Counted from the first letter of the stretch, positions 27,645 to 36,861 are shown. The stretch: 64,000 nucleotides of DNA from CAYWFP01 sp964457365 (GCA_964457365.1 CAYWFP010000006.1:1-64000), one strand, 5' to 3'. The notes: generated by a model not told the origin, from the sequence alone. Made by a program: numbers and translations.

Positions 27645-29849
27645 GTGAACGCCCTCTCCCCCGCCCAGCACGCCCGCGGCCAGCAGGCGGCGCTCCGCGC
27701 CAACCTGATGATGATGGTCTCCAACGCCATCCTCATCGGCCCGGTGATGATGCTCTTCGCCAACGACGTGCTGGGCTTCTCGCCCAAGCGCATCGCCGCG
27801 ATCCTGGCGATCATCCCCCTCGTCGGCCTGGCCCGGATCGTTCTCCTGGAGACGCTGCGGCGGCAGGGCAAGCGCCGGATCATCTACTACGGCGAGGGCG
27901 TGCGCCTGGCCATCGTTCTGGTGCTGCTGCTGCTCCCGTCGGCGTGGCTCTCCTTCGAGCTCTACGTGGCGCTTCTGTGCGTCTACGTCGCCGGCCAGCA
28001 ACTCGGCGTCGGCGTCGCCTGGCAGCCGCTGCTGCGGGATATCACCACCACCGAAGACCGCGGCCGCTTCTTCGCCCGCATGCGTTTCTGGTTCCAGGTC
28101 GTCACCGCGGCGATGATGATCGCGATCCCGTTCCTCATCGGCCAGAGCATCCTGCCGTGGCAGTACAAGGGGCTGCTGCTGCTGGCGGTCGCGGGGGCGG
28201 CGAACCGGATCTACTGGGTTCGGCGGATCCCGGAGCTTCCGCCCGCGCGGAAGGACGGCCCGCGGACAATCCTCTCCCCGCGCCTGTGGCAGGTGCTCAA
28301 ACGATCTCCGCTGCTGCGGCTGCCGCTGCTGATCGCGGTGTTGGTGCTGCTGATCCAGGTGCCCATCTATGTCGTCTACCTCAAGACGATGATGCACGCG
28401 CCCTCGAACATCGCCAGCGCCTTCATCGCCGCGAGCATGCTCGGCGTCGCCGCGAGCCTCCTGCTCTGGGGGCGGATCGCCGACGCGCTGGGCTTCCGCC
28501 CGCTCCTGACGGGGTTGCTGCTGCTCTTCGTGCTGCTGACACCGCTGCACCTTCTCATCGCACCCTTCCCGCAGGCATACTCGGGGCTGACCGGGCTGGG
28601 CCTGCCCGAGTACGTCACCCTCGCGGTCCTGCTGCTGCAGGGCTTTCTGCAGGGCGCGCTCGCCGCGGGCATCGGCATCGCCAACACCTCGATCCAGCAC
28701 TACCACGTCCGCAGCGAGGACTCCTTCGAGGCGATGAACCTCTACCAGATGGCGCTGGTGCCGGCCACCGGCCTGGTGCATCTCTTCTACGGCTACCTCC
28801 TCGACGACTTCGTCCTCCCGCGCGGGAACGTACCCTTCGCCAACGGCGTTCTCCACTTCGACTGGCTCAAGGGCTACTTCTTCTGCGTCGCCGTGCCGAT
28901 GGCGGCGGTGGTGCTCGTGCTGATCCGGCGGCTGCCGAACACCCGCCCCTGGTTCGGCGTGGGCCACTTCTTCACCTCGCTCTCGATGTCGCCGCTGCGC
29001 GTCATGATGGCCGAGCGCTTCGTCTATCACGAGGACGAGGACACCCGCTGCCGCACCGCGCGCTGGTTCGCCGCCCACCCCTCGCCGCTGACGGTGGATC
29101 CGCTGAGCGAGCTCTTGAGCGATCCGTCGTACGACGTCCGCGTCGCCGCCATCCGCGCGCTCGCCGAGACCGGGAGCGACCTGGCGGGCAAGCGTCTGCT
29201 GGCGATGCTCGAGGACGAGAACCAGCGTTTCGTCGCCGCGCACGTGGCCTGGGCGCTGGGCGAACTCAGGTACCGGCCGGCCGTCGAGGCGCTGCTTGTC
29301 GCCTTGCGGGATAAGGAACGCGCCAGCCTGCAGGCCATGGCCGCGCGCGCACTCGGCAAGCTCGGCGACGAACGGGCGGTCGAGCCGCTGGCCGAACTGC
29401 TGCGTCGCCGGCCCCGTCGACGGCTGGTGGTCAGCTCCGCCGCGCGCGCGCTCCTGCGCTTCGACGGCCCGGCGCGGGCGTACGCGGAGCCGCTCTTCGG
29501 CGCGCTGGCGAGCCTGGAGGAACGCGAGGACCGGTTCGAGCTGATGGACGGGCTCTGCGGCATGCTCGGCATCTCCAATACCTGGCTGCTGCGCTACCTC
29601 GAGGAGGCCCAGTCGGCCCGAGGCGCCCTCGGCGCCTACGCGGCCTACCAGAACGCCGGCTGGCGCAGCGAACGCGCGGACGTGCTCGAAGCGCTGGAAC
29701 AGCGCCGCACGGAGGCTATACTGGAGATGGTCGCCGCGGCCGCGGCGGACGATCCGGTCATTCGCGGGCTGCGGGCGGTGCTGGCGCGCTGCAGGCAGTT
29801 GACGCCGGTCCATGTCATGGCCGTGGCGTGGCTGATGTTGAAGGAGTAG
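27645..29849 (+). CDS. MFS-like transporter fused to HEAT repeats
   Basis: A 734-residue protein. Residues about 1-445 contain roughly twelve hydrophobic segments in the pattern of a major-facilitator transporter; the loop TTTEDRGRFFARMRFWFQ matches the charged cytoplasmic loop of this group. From about residue 465 to 590 there are HEAT/PBS-like repeats (LLSDPSYDVRVAAIRALAE; LEDENQRFVAAHVAWALGE; LRDKERASLQAMAARALGK), followed by a helical tail. GTG 27645 is chosen because GGAGG lies four bases upstream; an earlier GTG at 27618 is possible. The SDR gene follows after three bases. The substrate is unknown; the HEAT part may bind a partner protein. Confidence 0.8.
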   Translation: MNALSPAQHARGQQAALRANLMMMVSNAILIGPVMMLFANDVLGFSPKRIAAILAIIPLVGLARIVLLETLRRQGKRRIIYYGEGVRLAIVLVLLLLPSAWLSFELYVALLCVYVAGQQLGVGVAWQPLLRDITTTEDRGRFFARMRFWFQVVTAAMMIAIPFLIGQSILPWQYKGLLLLAVAGAANRIYWVRRIPELPPARKDGPRTILSPRLWQVLKRSPLLRLPLLIAVLVLLIQVPIYVVYLKTMMHAPSNIASAFIAASMLGVAASLLLWGRIADALGFRPLLTGLLLLFVLLTPLHLLIAPFPQAYSGLTGLGLPEYVTLAVLLLQGFLQGALAAGIGIANTSIQHYHVRSEDSFEAMNLYQMALVPATGLVHLFYGYLLDDFVLPRGNVPFANGVLHFDWLKGYFFCVAVPMAAVVLVLIRRLPNTRPWFGVGHFFTSLSMSPLRVMMAERFVYHEDEDTRCRTARWFAAHPSPLTVDPLSELLSDPSYDVRVAAIRALAETGSDLAGKRLLAMLEDENQRFVAAHVAWALGELRYRPAVEALLVALRDKERASLQAMAARALGKLGDERAVEPLAELLRRRPRRRLVVSSAARALLRFDGPARAYAEPLFGALASLEEREDRFELMDGLCGMLGISNTWLLRYLEEAQSARGALGAYAAYQNAGWRSERADVLEALEQRRTEAILEMVAAAAADDPVIRGLRAVLARCRQLTPVHVMAVAWLMLKE

Positions 29850-29852
29850 CCC

Positions 29853-30647
29853 ATGCCCAATCGTTTCGACGGCAAGGTCGTCTGGATCACCGGCGCCTCC
29901 AGCGGCATCGGCGAGGCCCTGGCCCACTCCTTCGCGCGCGCGCGCGCGCGCCTGATCCTCTCCGCGCGCAGTGTCGAAAAGCTGCACGAGGTGGCCGCGG
30001 CGATGCCGACCGGCGATGTCCGCGTGCTGCCGTTGGATCTCTCCATCAACGACGCGCTGCCGGCGAAGGCCGACGAGGCCCGCTCGCTCTTCGGCCGCGT
30101 CGACATTCTGGTCAACAACGGCGGCGTGAGCCAGCGTTCCTTCGCCATGGACACGCCGCTGGAGACCACCCGCTACCTGATGGAGGTCAACTTCTTCGGC
30201 GCGGTCACCCTGACGCACCGGCTGCTGCCGGCGATGCAGGAGCAGGGCGGCGGACACGTCGTGGTGATCAGCAGCGTCATGGGCAAGTTCGGCGCGCGGC
30301 GGCGCTCCTCGTACGCGGCGAGCAAGCACGCGCTGCACGGCTACTTCGACGCCCTGCGCGCGGAGGTCTGGCAGGGCGGCATCCGCGTCACTCTCGTCTG
30401 CCCCGGCTACGTCCGCACCAACATCTCCTGCAACGCCTTCGAGGCCGGCGGCAAACCCCACGGCAGGATGGACCCGGGCCAGGACAAGGGCATGACGCCG
30501 GCGGCCTGCGCCGCGAAGATCCTGACCGCCGTGGCCCGCGGCCGCGACGAGATCACCATCGGCGGGCGCGAGACCTGGGGCGTGGTGGCCAAGCGCTTCC
30601 TCCCGGGCCTGCTGAACCGCATGCTGCGCACCATCGATCCCGATTAG
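29853..30647 (+). CDS. Short-chain dehydrogenase/reductase
   Basis: A 264-residue classical SDR. The cofactor motif is ITGASSGIGEALAHS (about 12-26), NNGGVSQ stabilises the core, the catalytic Ser is in VISSVMGKFG, and Tyr-Lys lie in SYAASKHALHGYFDALR. This last block resembles DHRS7-type reductases acting on lipids or ketones. ATG 29853 follows AAGGAG, which overlaps the stop region of the transporter gene, so the two are cotranscribed. The substrate is not predictable. Confidence 0.9.
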   Translation: MPNRFDGKVVWITGASSGIGEALAHSFARARARLILSARSVEKLHEVAAAMPTGDVRVLPLDLSINDALPAKADEARSLFGRVDILVNNGGVSQRSFAMDTPLETTRYLMEVNFFGAVTLTHRLLPAMQEQGGGHVVVISSVMGKFGARRRSSYAASKHALHGYFDALRAEVWQGGIRVTLVCPGYVRTNISCNAFEAGGKPHGRMDPGQDKGMTPAACAAKILTAVARGRDEITIGGRETWGVVAKRFLPGLLNRMLRTIDPD

Positions 30648-30699
30648 ATCCCGTTCATCCCGCTTGACCATGCGTTTGATGCAACGGACTCGCTTTTTT

Positions 30700-30724
30700 G
30701 CCGGCGAAAACCTTTTCGCCCGGC
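30700..30724 (+). other. GC/AT hairpin after the SDR gene
   Basis: GCCGGCGAAAA pairs with TTTTCGCCCGGC around a short loop, with one bulge. A T6 run lies before the hairpin and a short TTTT run begins seven bases after it. It may weakly terminate the transporter-SDR transcript ahead of the promoter at 30733. Confidence 0.4.
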
Positions 30725-30732
30725 AATGCGTT

Positions 30733-30760
30733 TTGACTTCGCCCGAATTCCCGGTATAGT
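30733..30760 (+). promoter_or_regulatory. Sigma70-type promoter for the ion-channel gene
   Basis: TTGACT (30733-30738), a 16-base spacer and TATAGT (30755-30760); both hexamers match five of six. It lies 80 bases ahead of the ATG. Confidence 0.65.
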
Positions 30761-30840
30761 ATAGCCGCGCGGCGTGGGGGCGGGCGTCGATCCCAGACAA
30801 GGCGGCCTGCGTGATCCGGATGAACGAGGAGACGACCGCG

Positions 30841-31869
30841 ATGAGCGCGCGGTGGACCGAGAAGGACGCCGGCGGCACCTCCCTGCGCGACCGGACGCTG
30901 GCGGAGTTACGCCGGCAGCGCGGCGCGGCTTCCGGCGCGGATCTGGCCGGCATCGACCTCGCCGGCGAGGATTTGAGCGACATGCACCTCTCGGGGGTGG
31001 ATCTGCGCCACGCCAACCTCTCCCACGCGGTGCTGAGCGGGGTCGACCTCTCCTTCGCCGACCTCTCCGGCGCCAATCTCTTCCAGGCCCGGCTCGACCG
31101 CGCGGAGCTCCTGGGCGCGAACCTCGGCGGCAGCGACTGCCGCGAATGCACGGGCACCGGCGTCGGCCTCGGCGGGGCGGACCTCTCGCGCGCGGGCTTC
31201 TTCGGCGCGCGCCTGGAACGCTCCACCCTGACCAAGGCCAACCTGCACGCGGCCGATTTCCGCGGCGCCAGCCTGCAGCACTGCCGCGTCCGCGAGGCCG
31301 ACCTGACCGAGGTCGACTTCACCGGCGCGGACCTGCAGTTCGCCGACCTCACCGCCAGCGACGTGTACAAGGCGGTGCTGAACAACGCCGACCTGCGCGA
31401 AACGAGACTGCATGATCTGAAACGCTATTACAGCGCCCGGTGGCTCAACACCGATATCCGCCACACCAATTTCTGCGGCACGTACCTGCTGCGCCGGTAT
31501 ATCGTCGACGAGAACTACCTCCACGAGTTCCGCAACAGCGACGGCCTGCGCTACGCCCTCTACTGGGCCTGGTGGATCACCTCCGACTGCGGGCGGAGCC
31601 TGTCGCGCTGGGCGGCCTGGACGGCCGGCATCGCGCTGCTCTTCGCCGTCGTCTACTCCTTCATGGAGATCGACTACGGCGGCCACCCGACGTGGTTCTC
31701 CACGGTGTACTTCAGCATCGTCACGATGACGACCCTCGGTTACGGCGACGTGGTGCCCTCCTCGACCGCGGCGCAGGTGGTGGCCACCGTCGAGGTGATC
31801 CTCGGCTATCTGGCACTGGGTGGGGTGCTCTCCATCTTCGCCAACAAGATGGGCCGGCGCGCGGACTGA
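30841..31869 (+). CDS. Pentapeptide-repeat potassium channel
   Basis: A 342-residue fusion. Residues about 30-190 form pentapeptide repeats of the A(D/N)LxG type (GADLAGIDLAGEDL, HANLSHAVLSGVDL, GADLQFADL), which should fold as a right-handed beta helix in the cytoplasm. Residues about 245-335 form two membrane helices around a pore loop with the potassium selectivity filter TMTTLGYGDVVP, as in two-TM ion channels (Ion_trans_2). ATG 30841 has GAGGAG nine bases upstream; earlier in-frame GTG and ATG codons lack one. The beta helix may gate the channel. The HDOD gene follows 31 bases later and may be cotranscribed. Confidence 0.88.
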   Translation: MSARWTEKDAGGTSLRDRTLAELRRQRGAASGADLAGIDLAGEDLSDMHLSGVDLRHANLSHAVLSGVDLSFADLSGANLFQARLDRAELLGANLGGSDCRECTGTGVGLGGADLSRAGFFGARLERSTLTKANLHAADFRGASLQHCRVREADLTEVDFTGADLQFADLTASDVYKAVLNNADLRETRLHDLKRYYSARWLNTDIRHTNFCGTYLLRRYIVDENYLHEFRNSDGLRYALYWAWWITSDCGRSLSRWAAWTAGIALLFAVVYSFMEIDYGGHPTWFSTVYFSIVTMTTLGYGDVVPSSTAAQVVATVEVILGYLALGGVLSIFANKMGRRAD

Positions 31870-31900
31870 AAGCCCGCTGCCAAGCGAAAGGAAAAGGGAA

Positions 31901-32755
31901 ATGTTCGAGTTCTTCAAACGGCTCCGCGTCGACCCGAAAGCGCGCATGCGCGAGGTGCTCGGCGAGTTCAAGCTGCCGACGTTCCCGCAGGTGGTGATGA
32001 AGGCGCTCGGCAAGATCCGCGAGCCCGGCGTCTCCGCGCGCGAGGTCGGCGAGATCATCGGCACCGACCCGGGGCTTTCGCTGCAGATCTTCAAGATCGT
32101 CAACTCCGCGGCCTTCCAGACGCGGCACAAGATCACCGACATCAACCAGGCCGTGGCGCTGATGGGCATGTCCAGCCTCGAGGCGCTGCTGCTCTCGGTC
32201 GCCGTCGGCAACCAGCTCCCGCGCACGAGCGGCCAGTATTACGACTACAAGGTCTTCTGGCGCGCGGCGATGCAGCGCGCGGCGCTGGCGAGCTCCTTCT
32301 CCTCGGTCGTCTGCCCCAGCCGCAAGATGGAGAGCTTCACCGCGGCGCTGCTGCAGGACATGGCCATCCCCTTCCTGGTCAAACAGCAGGCCGGCAAGTA
32401 CATCCCGGTGCTCGACTCCTGGCGCCGCGAGGCCGGCACCGACCTGGCCAGGCTCGAACGCGAGCGTTTCGAGTGGGACCACGCCGAGGTGGCCACCTGG
32501 CTCTGCGACGAGTGGTCGCTCCCGGAGACCATCAGCATGGCCATCGGCGAGCATCACGGCAGCCTCGACCTCGGGGGCCGGTGCCCCATGCCCGTGCGCG
32601 TCGTGAACTGCGTCCGCGACTTCGAGAGCAACAGCGGTATCGACGAGGTGACTGACCGCGCGCCGGAAGAGCTGAAGATCGAGAAGGAGAAGGTCAAGGT
32701 CCTCGTCGACGAGAGTCTCGAAATCGCCGAGGACCTGTTCAAGCTGTTTCGCTGA
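31901..32755 (+). CDS. HDOD-domain signalling protein
   Basis: A 284-residue protein made of a single HDOD domain (about 20-220), a catalytically inactive relative of HD phosphohydrolases. Characteristic blocks are LPTFPQVVMKALGKI, GTDPGLSLQIFKIVNSAAF and INQAVALMGMSSLEALLLS. The His-Asp pair and downstream ligands of HD enzymes are not preserved in the expected order. HDOD proteins work in two-component and c-di-GMP signalling or motility control. AAAGGA precedes ATG 31901. It converges on the cyclase-repeat gene (65-bp gap with a 14-bp CGGCATCGATGCCG palindrome). Confidence 0.88.
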   Translation: MFEFFKRLRVDPKARMREVLGEFKLPTFPQVVMKALGKIREPGVSAREVGEIIGTDPGLSLQIFKIVNSAAFQTRHKITDINQAVALMGMSSLEALLLSVAVGNQLPRTSGQYYDYKVFWRAAMQRAALASSFSSVVCPSRKMESFTAALLQDMAIPFLVKQQAGKYIPVLDSWRREAGTDLARLERERFEWDHAEVATWLCDEWSLPETISMAIGEHHGSLDLGGRCPMPVRVVNCVRDFESNSGIDEVTDRAPEELKIEKEKVKVLVDESLEIAEDLFKLFR

Positions 32756-32820
32756 AGCGGCCGGCATCGATGCCGTCGAACGGTTTCTCCAAACGCGCGG
32801 CCCTCGGCGAAGACGGATAG

Positions 32821-33678
32821 TCAGCGGCCACCCGCCGCCCACGCCAGCAGGCTCAGCACGCCCAGCCCGTAATACGTGTACTCCGCGTCCGGCCCCGGAT
32901 CGCGGGCGCTGCCGGCGAAGCCGCCGCCGGCACATGCCAGTCCGCGCGCAAACCGCCCCAGCGGCGCTAGCCTGAGCGCCCGCATGGCCCCCGCCTCATG
33001 CAGGGCCGTCAGCGCCGTGAAGCTGCTGAGCAGGTCGCCCGCCGGTACCGCCGGCGTAGCCCGGAAGCCCCCGTCCCCGGTCTGCTGCGCAGCCAGAAAC
33101 GCCGTGCCCGCCTCGACCCACTCCGGCGGCGTCTCGTCCAGCCGTACCAGCACGCTCAGCGCCGCGGCGGTGGCATTGGTCTGCGGCAGGCTCGTCTCCT
33201 CACTGCGGCGGAAACCGCCCGCGGACGCGCGCAACGCGCCCAGCGCCGCCAGAAGCGTTTCCTCCGCCGGCCTCTCTTCGTGCAGCAGTTCCAGGCAGAG
33301 ACTGCCGAGGAAGACGGCGTACGCGTTGGGCTTCGCCAATGCTTCTTGCAGCAGATACCGCGCCGGCGTCTCCGGCAGCGGCAGGCCCAGCATCGCCGCG
33401 CCGTCGAGCAGGCAGTAGCGGTCGACCAGCGTCGCCGCCGTCTGCTTCCGGAGGTACTCGCCCGCCCGGGCGAGGCGTGCCGGATCGGGTGTCGCCGGCG
33501 CCGCGCAGAGGTGCAACGCCCGCAGGGCGAAACGGGTGTAATACAGGTCGCTCCCGCCTTGCGGTCCCCGGAAGCCGCCGTCGTCCTGTTGCTGCGCGTG
33601 AAGAAACGCCGCGTGACCCTGGCGGAATGCCGCGGGCAGGGCGCCCGCACCGGCGATGATCGCCTCCGGCCACCTCAC
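32821..33678 (-). CDS. Prenyltransferase/squalene-cyclase repeat protein
   Basis: A 285-residue protein built of alpha/alpha repeats of the prenyltransferase/squalene-hopene-cyclase type. QW-like motifs recur: QQQDDGGFRGPQGG near the N-terminus and AAQQTGDGGFRATP later, plus LYYTRFALRALHL and DAEYTYYGLGVLSLL. It is about half the length of a full cyclase and the DxDD catalytic motif is not seen, so it may be a geranylgeranyltransferase-like or type II subunit. GTG 33678 overlaps the TGA of the upstream polyprenyl synthase gene (GTGA). The pairing suggests it acts on that enzyme's prenyl product. Confidence 0.75.
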   Translation of the reverse strand: MRWPEAIIAGAGALPAAFRQGHAAFLHAQQQDDGGFRGPQGGSDLYYTRFALRALHLCAAPATPDPARLARAGEYLRKQTAATLVDRYCLLDGAAMLGLPLPETPARYLLQEALAKPNAYAVFLGSLCLELLHEERPAEETLLAALGALRASAGGFRRSEETSLPQTNATAAALSVLVRLDETPPEWVEAGTAFLAAQQTGDGGFRATPAVPAGDLLSSFTALTALHEAGAMRALRLAPLGRFARGLACAGGGFAGSARDPGPDAEYTYYGLGVLSLLAWAAGGR

Positions 33679-35378
33679 CGCGCGTCGCCTAGAATCAGCC
33701 GCGCCAGCCGCCGCAGCAGTTCGGCCAGATCGGCCTCGCCCAGTTCGCCCGCCAGTCCCAGCGCCCGCCGCCGGTACCGGTCCATCAACTCGCGCGCCTG
33801 CTCGAAGGCCCCCGTGGATTCGTACAGGTAGGCCCGTTCCTCCAGAAACTCCGCGGCGCTCATGCAGTCGCAGTACGGTTCGTGCAGCCGCGCCGCCTGT
33901 TCGCCATTCGCGTTCTCCAGCGCCAGCAGGTGCGGCAGCGTCGGCCGCCCGGCGATGGCGTCGCGGCCGTCGCGGATGTGGCCGTCGGCGCCGCGGTCCC
34001 AGTCCTCCAGGTCGTCCTGGATCTGGTACGCCACCCCCACCGCGCGCGCGTACGCCTTCAGCACCTGCTCGTCGAAATCCGCCTCTGCCGCGCGCAGCCC
34101 GGTATACAGCGCCGCGTGAAACGCCGGCGCGGTCTTGCCGGCATAGATCGCCAGCACGTCCAGCGGCCGCATCTGCCGCACCCCGCCGCGCTGCCAGGCC
34201 AGTTCCGCCCCTTGCCACCGGCAGAGCCGCAGGTGCGCGTCCGCGAGCAGCGCCACGATATCCCCCGCCGCGGCCGCGCCCAGAGCGCCGCGCGCCTCCG
34301 CGACCAACCGGTACCCCAGCCCCACCAGCGCATCGCCGACGTTGATCGCCTGCGCCACGCCGTGCGCGCGATGGAGCGTCGGCCTGCCGTAGCGCGTGGC
34401 GTCGTCGTCCTCGATATCGTCGTGCACCAGGCTGGCCTTGTGCAGCGCCTCGATGGCCACGGCCAGGCGGCAGATTTCGTCGGGCAGCGTCGGCGGCGTC
34501 CCCGTCGCCAGCGCCGTGCCGCCGTCTCGGCCGACGAGGTGGCACGCCAGGACGGCAAACGGCCGCAGCCGCTTGCCGCCGCGCCGCAGCCAGGCGAACG
34601 CGGTCGTCTCGGCGAATCGCGCCGGCCCCGGCGGGTCGCCGTCCTCGACTTCCAGCGCGCCCGCGAGCAGCGGGATGAGCCGCTTCGGCGCGAACAAAGC
34701 CCGCGTGTGCCGCAGGAGCGGCAGCAGGCTCGCGTGTGCGGTCGGGATCGCGTCGGTGCTGAGCCGCAGCAGTTCGCGCAGCCGCGCGAGATCCGTCTCC
34801 GTATCCCTGCAGCCGTCTTTCAGCAACGGCACCGCCAGATGCGGCAGCCCCAGCGCGCTGACTCTGGGGTACGCCTTCTCGAGCGAGTCCATGCACGCCA
34901 CGCCGAGCACCCCCTCGGCCTCTTCGGCCAGCACCGCCTTCAGGATCGACGGCGCGCCCTCCTCGATGCGCACGCGGTAGCCCAGCGCTACGGCTTCCTT
35001 GCGGATTCCGCTCAGGTCGCACGCGCCGCAGCCCGCGCAGGCGAAGGATTCGCCCGCGTAGCCGCCCTTGCACGCGGCGCTGTCGCGCAGGCAGTGCGGC
35101 AGCAACAGCAGGCGCTTGCCGCACGGCAGCGCGGCGAACGCCTCGCGCCAGTAGGCGTTGTTCAACTCGATCAGCAGAAACCCGAGCGCGCTCTCGGGCA
35201 GATTCAGCGCCGCGAGCATATCGCGCCCCGCCGTTTCCAACGTCTCGCGATCGAGCGTCTGTGGCAGGGACGCCTGCGCGGCAACCTCGGCGATGCGGCG
35301 GCGGATGTGCGGATCGGCGGGGATCTCGTGCGCGGCCGGGGCGCCGGGGCGCGCCGTGTCGTTGGAGATATCGCCCAT
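33675..35378 (-). CDS. DUF116-polyprenyl diphosphate synthase fusion
   Basis: A 567-residue two-domain protein. Residues about 20-235 match DUF116: LLLLPHCLRDSAACKGGYAG, then CAGCGACDLSGIRKEA with four closely spaced Cys, and GVACMDSLEKAYP. Residues about 240-560 are an all-helical isoprenyl diphosphate synthase: RRGGKRLRPFAVLACHL, first Asp-rich motif SLVHDDIEDDDATRYGRPTLH, here cut to SLVHDDIEDDD, and second motif YQIQDDLEDWD. The enzyme should make linear prenyl diphosphates from IPP. ATG 35378 has GAGGAG upstream. The following cyclase-like gene overlaps by 4 bp. DUF116 may bind a metal or Fe-S cluster; its role is unknown. Confidence 0.85.
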   Translation of the reverse strand: MGDISNDTARPGAPAAHEIPADPHIRRRIAEVAAQASLPQTLDRETLETAGRDMLAALNLPESALGFLLIELNNAYWREAFAALPCGKRLLLLPHCLRDSAACKGGYAGESFACAGCGACDLSGIRKEAVALGYRVRIEEGAPSILKAVLAEEAEGVLGVACMDSLEKAYPRVSALGLPHLAVPLLKDGCRDTETDLARLRELLRLSTDAIPTAHASLLPLLRHTRALFAPKRLIPLLAGALEVEDGDPPGPARFAETTAFAWLRRGGKRLRPFAVLACHLVGRDGGTALATGTPPTLPDEICRLAVAIEALHKASLVHDDIEDDDATRYGRPTLHRAHGVAQAINVGDALVGLGYRLVAEARGALGAAAAGDIVALLADAHLRLCRWQGAELAWQRGGVRQMRPLDVLAIYAGKTAPAFHAALYTGLRAAEADFDEQVLKAYARAVGVAYQIQDDLEDWDRGADGHIRDGRDAIAGRPTLPHLLALENANGEQAARLHEPYCDCMSAAEFLEERAYLYESTGAFEQARELMDRYRRRALGLAGELGEADLAELLRRLARLILGDAR

Positions 35379-35575
35379 ACCGGCTCCTCGCCCCTCTTCG
35401 GGAGTATAGCCGACGCCGGAGCAGGGCGCAAGGGCGGGGACCGGAAGGCTGCAAGGCCAGCCGCAGCAGGAGGATGACGGTGTGCCGGGTATCATGAACT
35501 CCGGAGTTTACATCGGCAATGCGCCAACAGCGTTTGACTCACGCATTCCGGGATCGACTCCGTCGGTATCCCGGT

Positions 35576-35821
35576 TTACGCCTCTTCCTCACCCCGCTCG
35601 TAGGTCATGGCGATGCGCAGGGCGATCAATCCGGCCATCAGCACGGCGAAGACGATCGCGGCCGTGGTCGACACCATGACCTGCCAGCCGTAGGCGGTCG
35701 GAATCACGATTGGCAGCAGCGGCAGCAGGTTGGTCAGCGACGCGTCCGCTTTCGCCCGTTTCAAACCGTAATGCATCGCCACCGCGATGATAAGAGCGCT
35801 CGCTCCGAGGGTCGGCAGCAT
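35576..35821 (-). CDS. Small two-helix membrane protein
   Basis: An 81-residue protein with two hydrophobic stretches, ALIIAVAMHYGL (about 9-20) and AAIVFAVLMAGLIAL (about 53-67), linked by LTNLLPLLPIVIP, and a charged C-terminus. ATG 35821 has GAGGA upstream. It begins 29 bases after trpD on the same strand and is probably cotranscribed. No family is recognised. Confidence 0.6.
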   Translation of the reverse strand: MLPTLGASALIIAVAMHYGLKRAKADASLTNLLPLLPIVIPTAYGWQVMVSTTAAIVFAVLMAGLIALRIAMTYERGEEEA

Positions 35822-35850
35822 GCGTCGATTCCTCGCATCGTTTTGCGAAT

Positions 35851-36861
35851 CTACCCCCCGCTCACATCCACCAGCTTCGCCAGCGTTTCCTGCGCCCTGC
35901 CGGTGTCGATGGTTTCGGACGCGAGGTCGATCCCCGCCTGCAGGTCCTCGGCCTTGTCCGCCACGTACAGCGCCGCGCCGGCGTTCAGGAGCACGATGTC
36001 GCGCGCCGGGCCGGTCCTGCCCTGCAGCACCTCGCGGATCACCCGCGCGCTCTCCTGCGGGCTCTGCACACGCAGCTTCTCGATGGGTGTGCGCGACAGG
36101 CCGAAGTCGTCGGGCGCCAGGACGTACTCGTTGATCTCGCCGCCCTTGAGCTCCGCGACGGTGGTCTCCTCGCCGATGGTGATCTCGTCGGCGCCGTCGT
36201 GGCCGTGGACGACCAGCGCGTGCTGCGAGCCCAGTTCCTTCAGGACGCTCGCCATCACCGGCGTGAGGGTCGAGGCGTAGACGCCCAGCAGTTGATGCTT
36301 CGCGCCGGCGGGGTTGGTCAGGGGCCCGAGGATGTTGAAGACCGTGCGGATGCCGATCTCGCGGCGCGGGCCGATGGCGTGCTTCATCGCCCCGTGCAGC
36401 AGCGGCGCGAAGAGAAAGCCGATTCCCGCCTCGGCGATGCAGCGCTCCACCGTGGCCGTGTCGGCCTCGATGTTGACGCCGAGTTCCTTCAGCACGTCGG
36501 CCGCGCCCGAGGTCGAGCTGACCGAGCGGTTGCCGTGCTTGGCCACGCGCGCGCCGCCCGCGGCCGCGACGAGGGCCGCGGCGGTGGAGACGTTGAAAGT
36601 GCCGCGCTCGTCGCCGCCGGTGCCGACGACGTCGATGAAGAGATCCTCGCCGGCGTCGATGCGGGTGGCCTTCTCGCGCATCACCGCGGCGAAACCGGCG
36701 ATCTCGGCCACGGTCTCGCCCTTGGACCGCAGCGCCGTCAAGAGGCAGGCGATCTGCGCGTCGGTGCACGCGCCGGACATGACCTCGTCCATCACCGCCT
36801 GCGCCTGCGCCTGCGACAGGTCCTCGCCCTCGACCACCTGCTTGATCGCTTCGCGGATCAT
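35851..36861 (-). CDS. trpD: Anthranilate phosphoribosyltransferase
   Basis: A 336-residue enzyme of tryptophan synthesis that joins anthranilate to PRPP. The PRPP-binding motif GTGGDERGTFNVSTA (about 80-94) and KHGNRSVSSTSGAADVLKELG (about 106-125) are diagnostic, and the C-terminal ALYVADKAEDLQAGIDLA block is present. Length is normal. No other trp gene is in the window, so the pathway is dispersed. It is preceded by a membrane-protein gene ending 15 bases upstream. Confidence 0.95.
   Translation of the reverse strand: MIREAIKQVVEGEDLSQAQAQAVMDEVMSGACTDAQIACLLTALRSKGETVAEIAGFAAVMREKATRIDAGEDLFIDVVGTGGDERGTFNVSTAAALVAAAGGARVAKHGNRSVSSTSGAADVLKELGVNIEADTATVERCIAEAGIGFLFAPLLHGAMKHAIGPRREIGIRTVFNILGPLTNPAGAKHQLLGVYASTLTPVMASVLKELGSQHALVVHGHDGADEITIGEETTVAELKGGEINEYVLAPDDFGLSRTPIEKLRVQSPQESARVIREVLQGRTGPARDIVLLNAGAALYVADKAEDLQAGIDLASETIDTGRAQETLAKLVDVSGG

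Noticed and set aside
27621..31385. A 1254-residue minus-strand ORF over the MFS, SDR and channel genes
   Set aside because: Same artefact of GC-rich codons; all three plus-strand genes have recognised domains and start signals.
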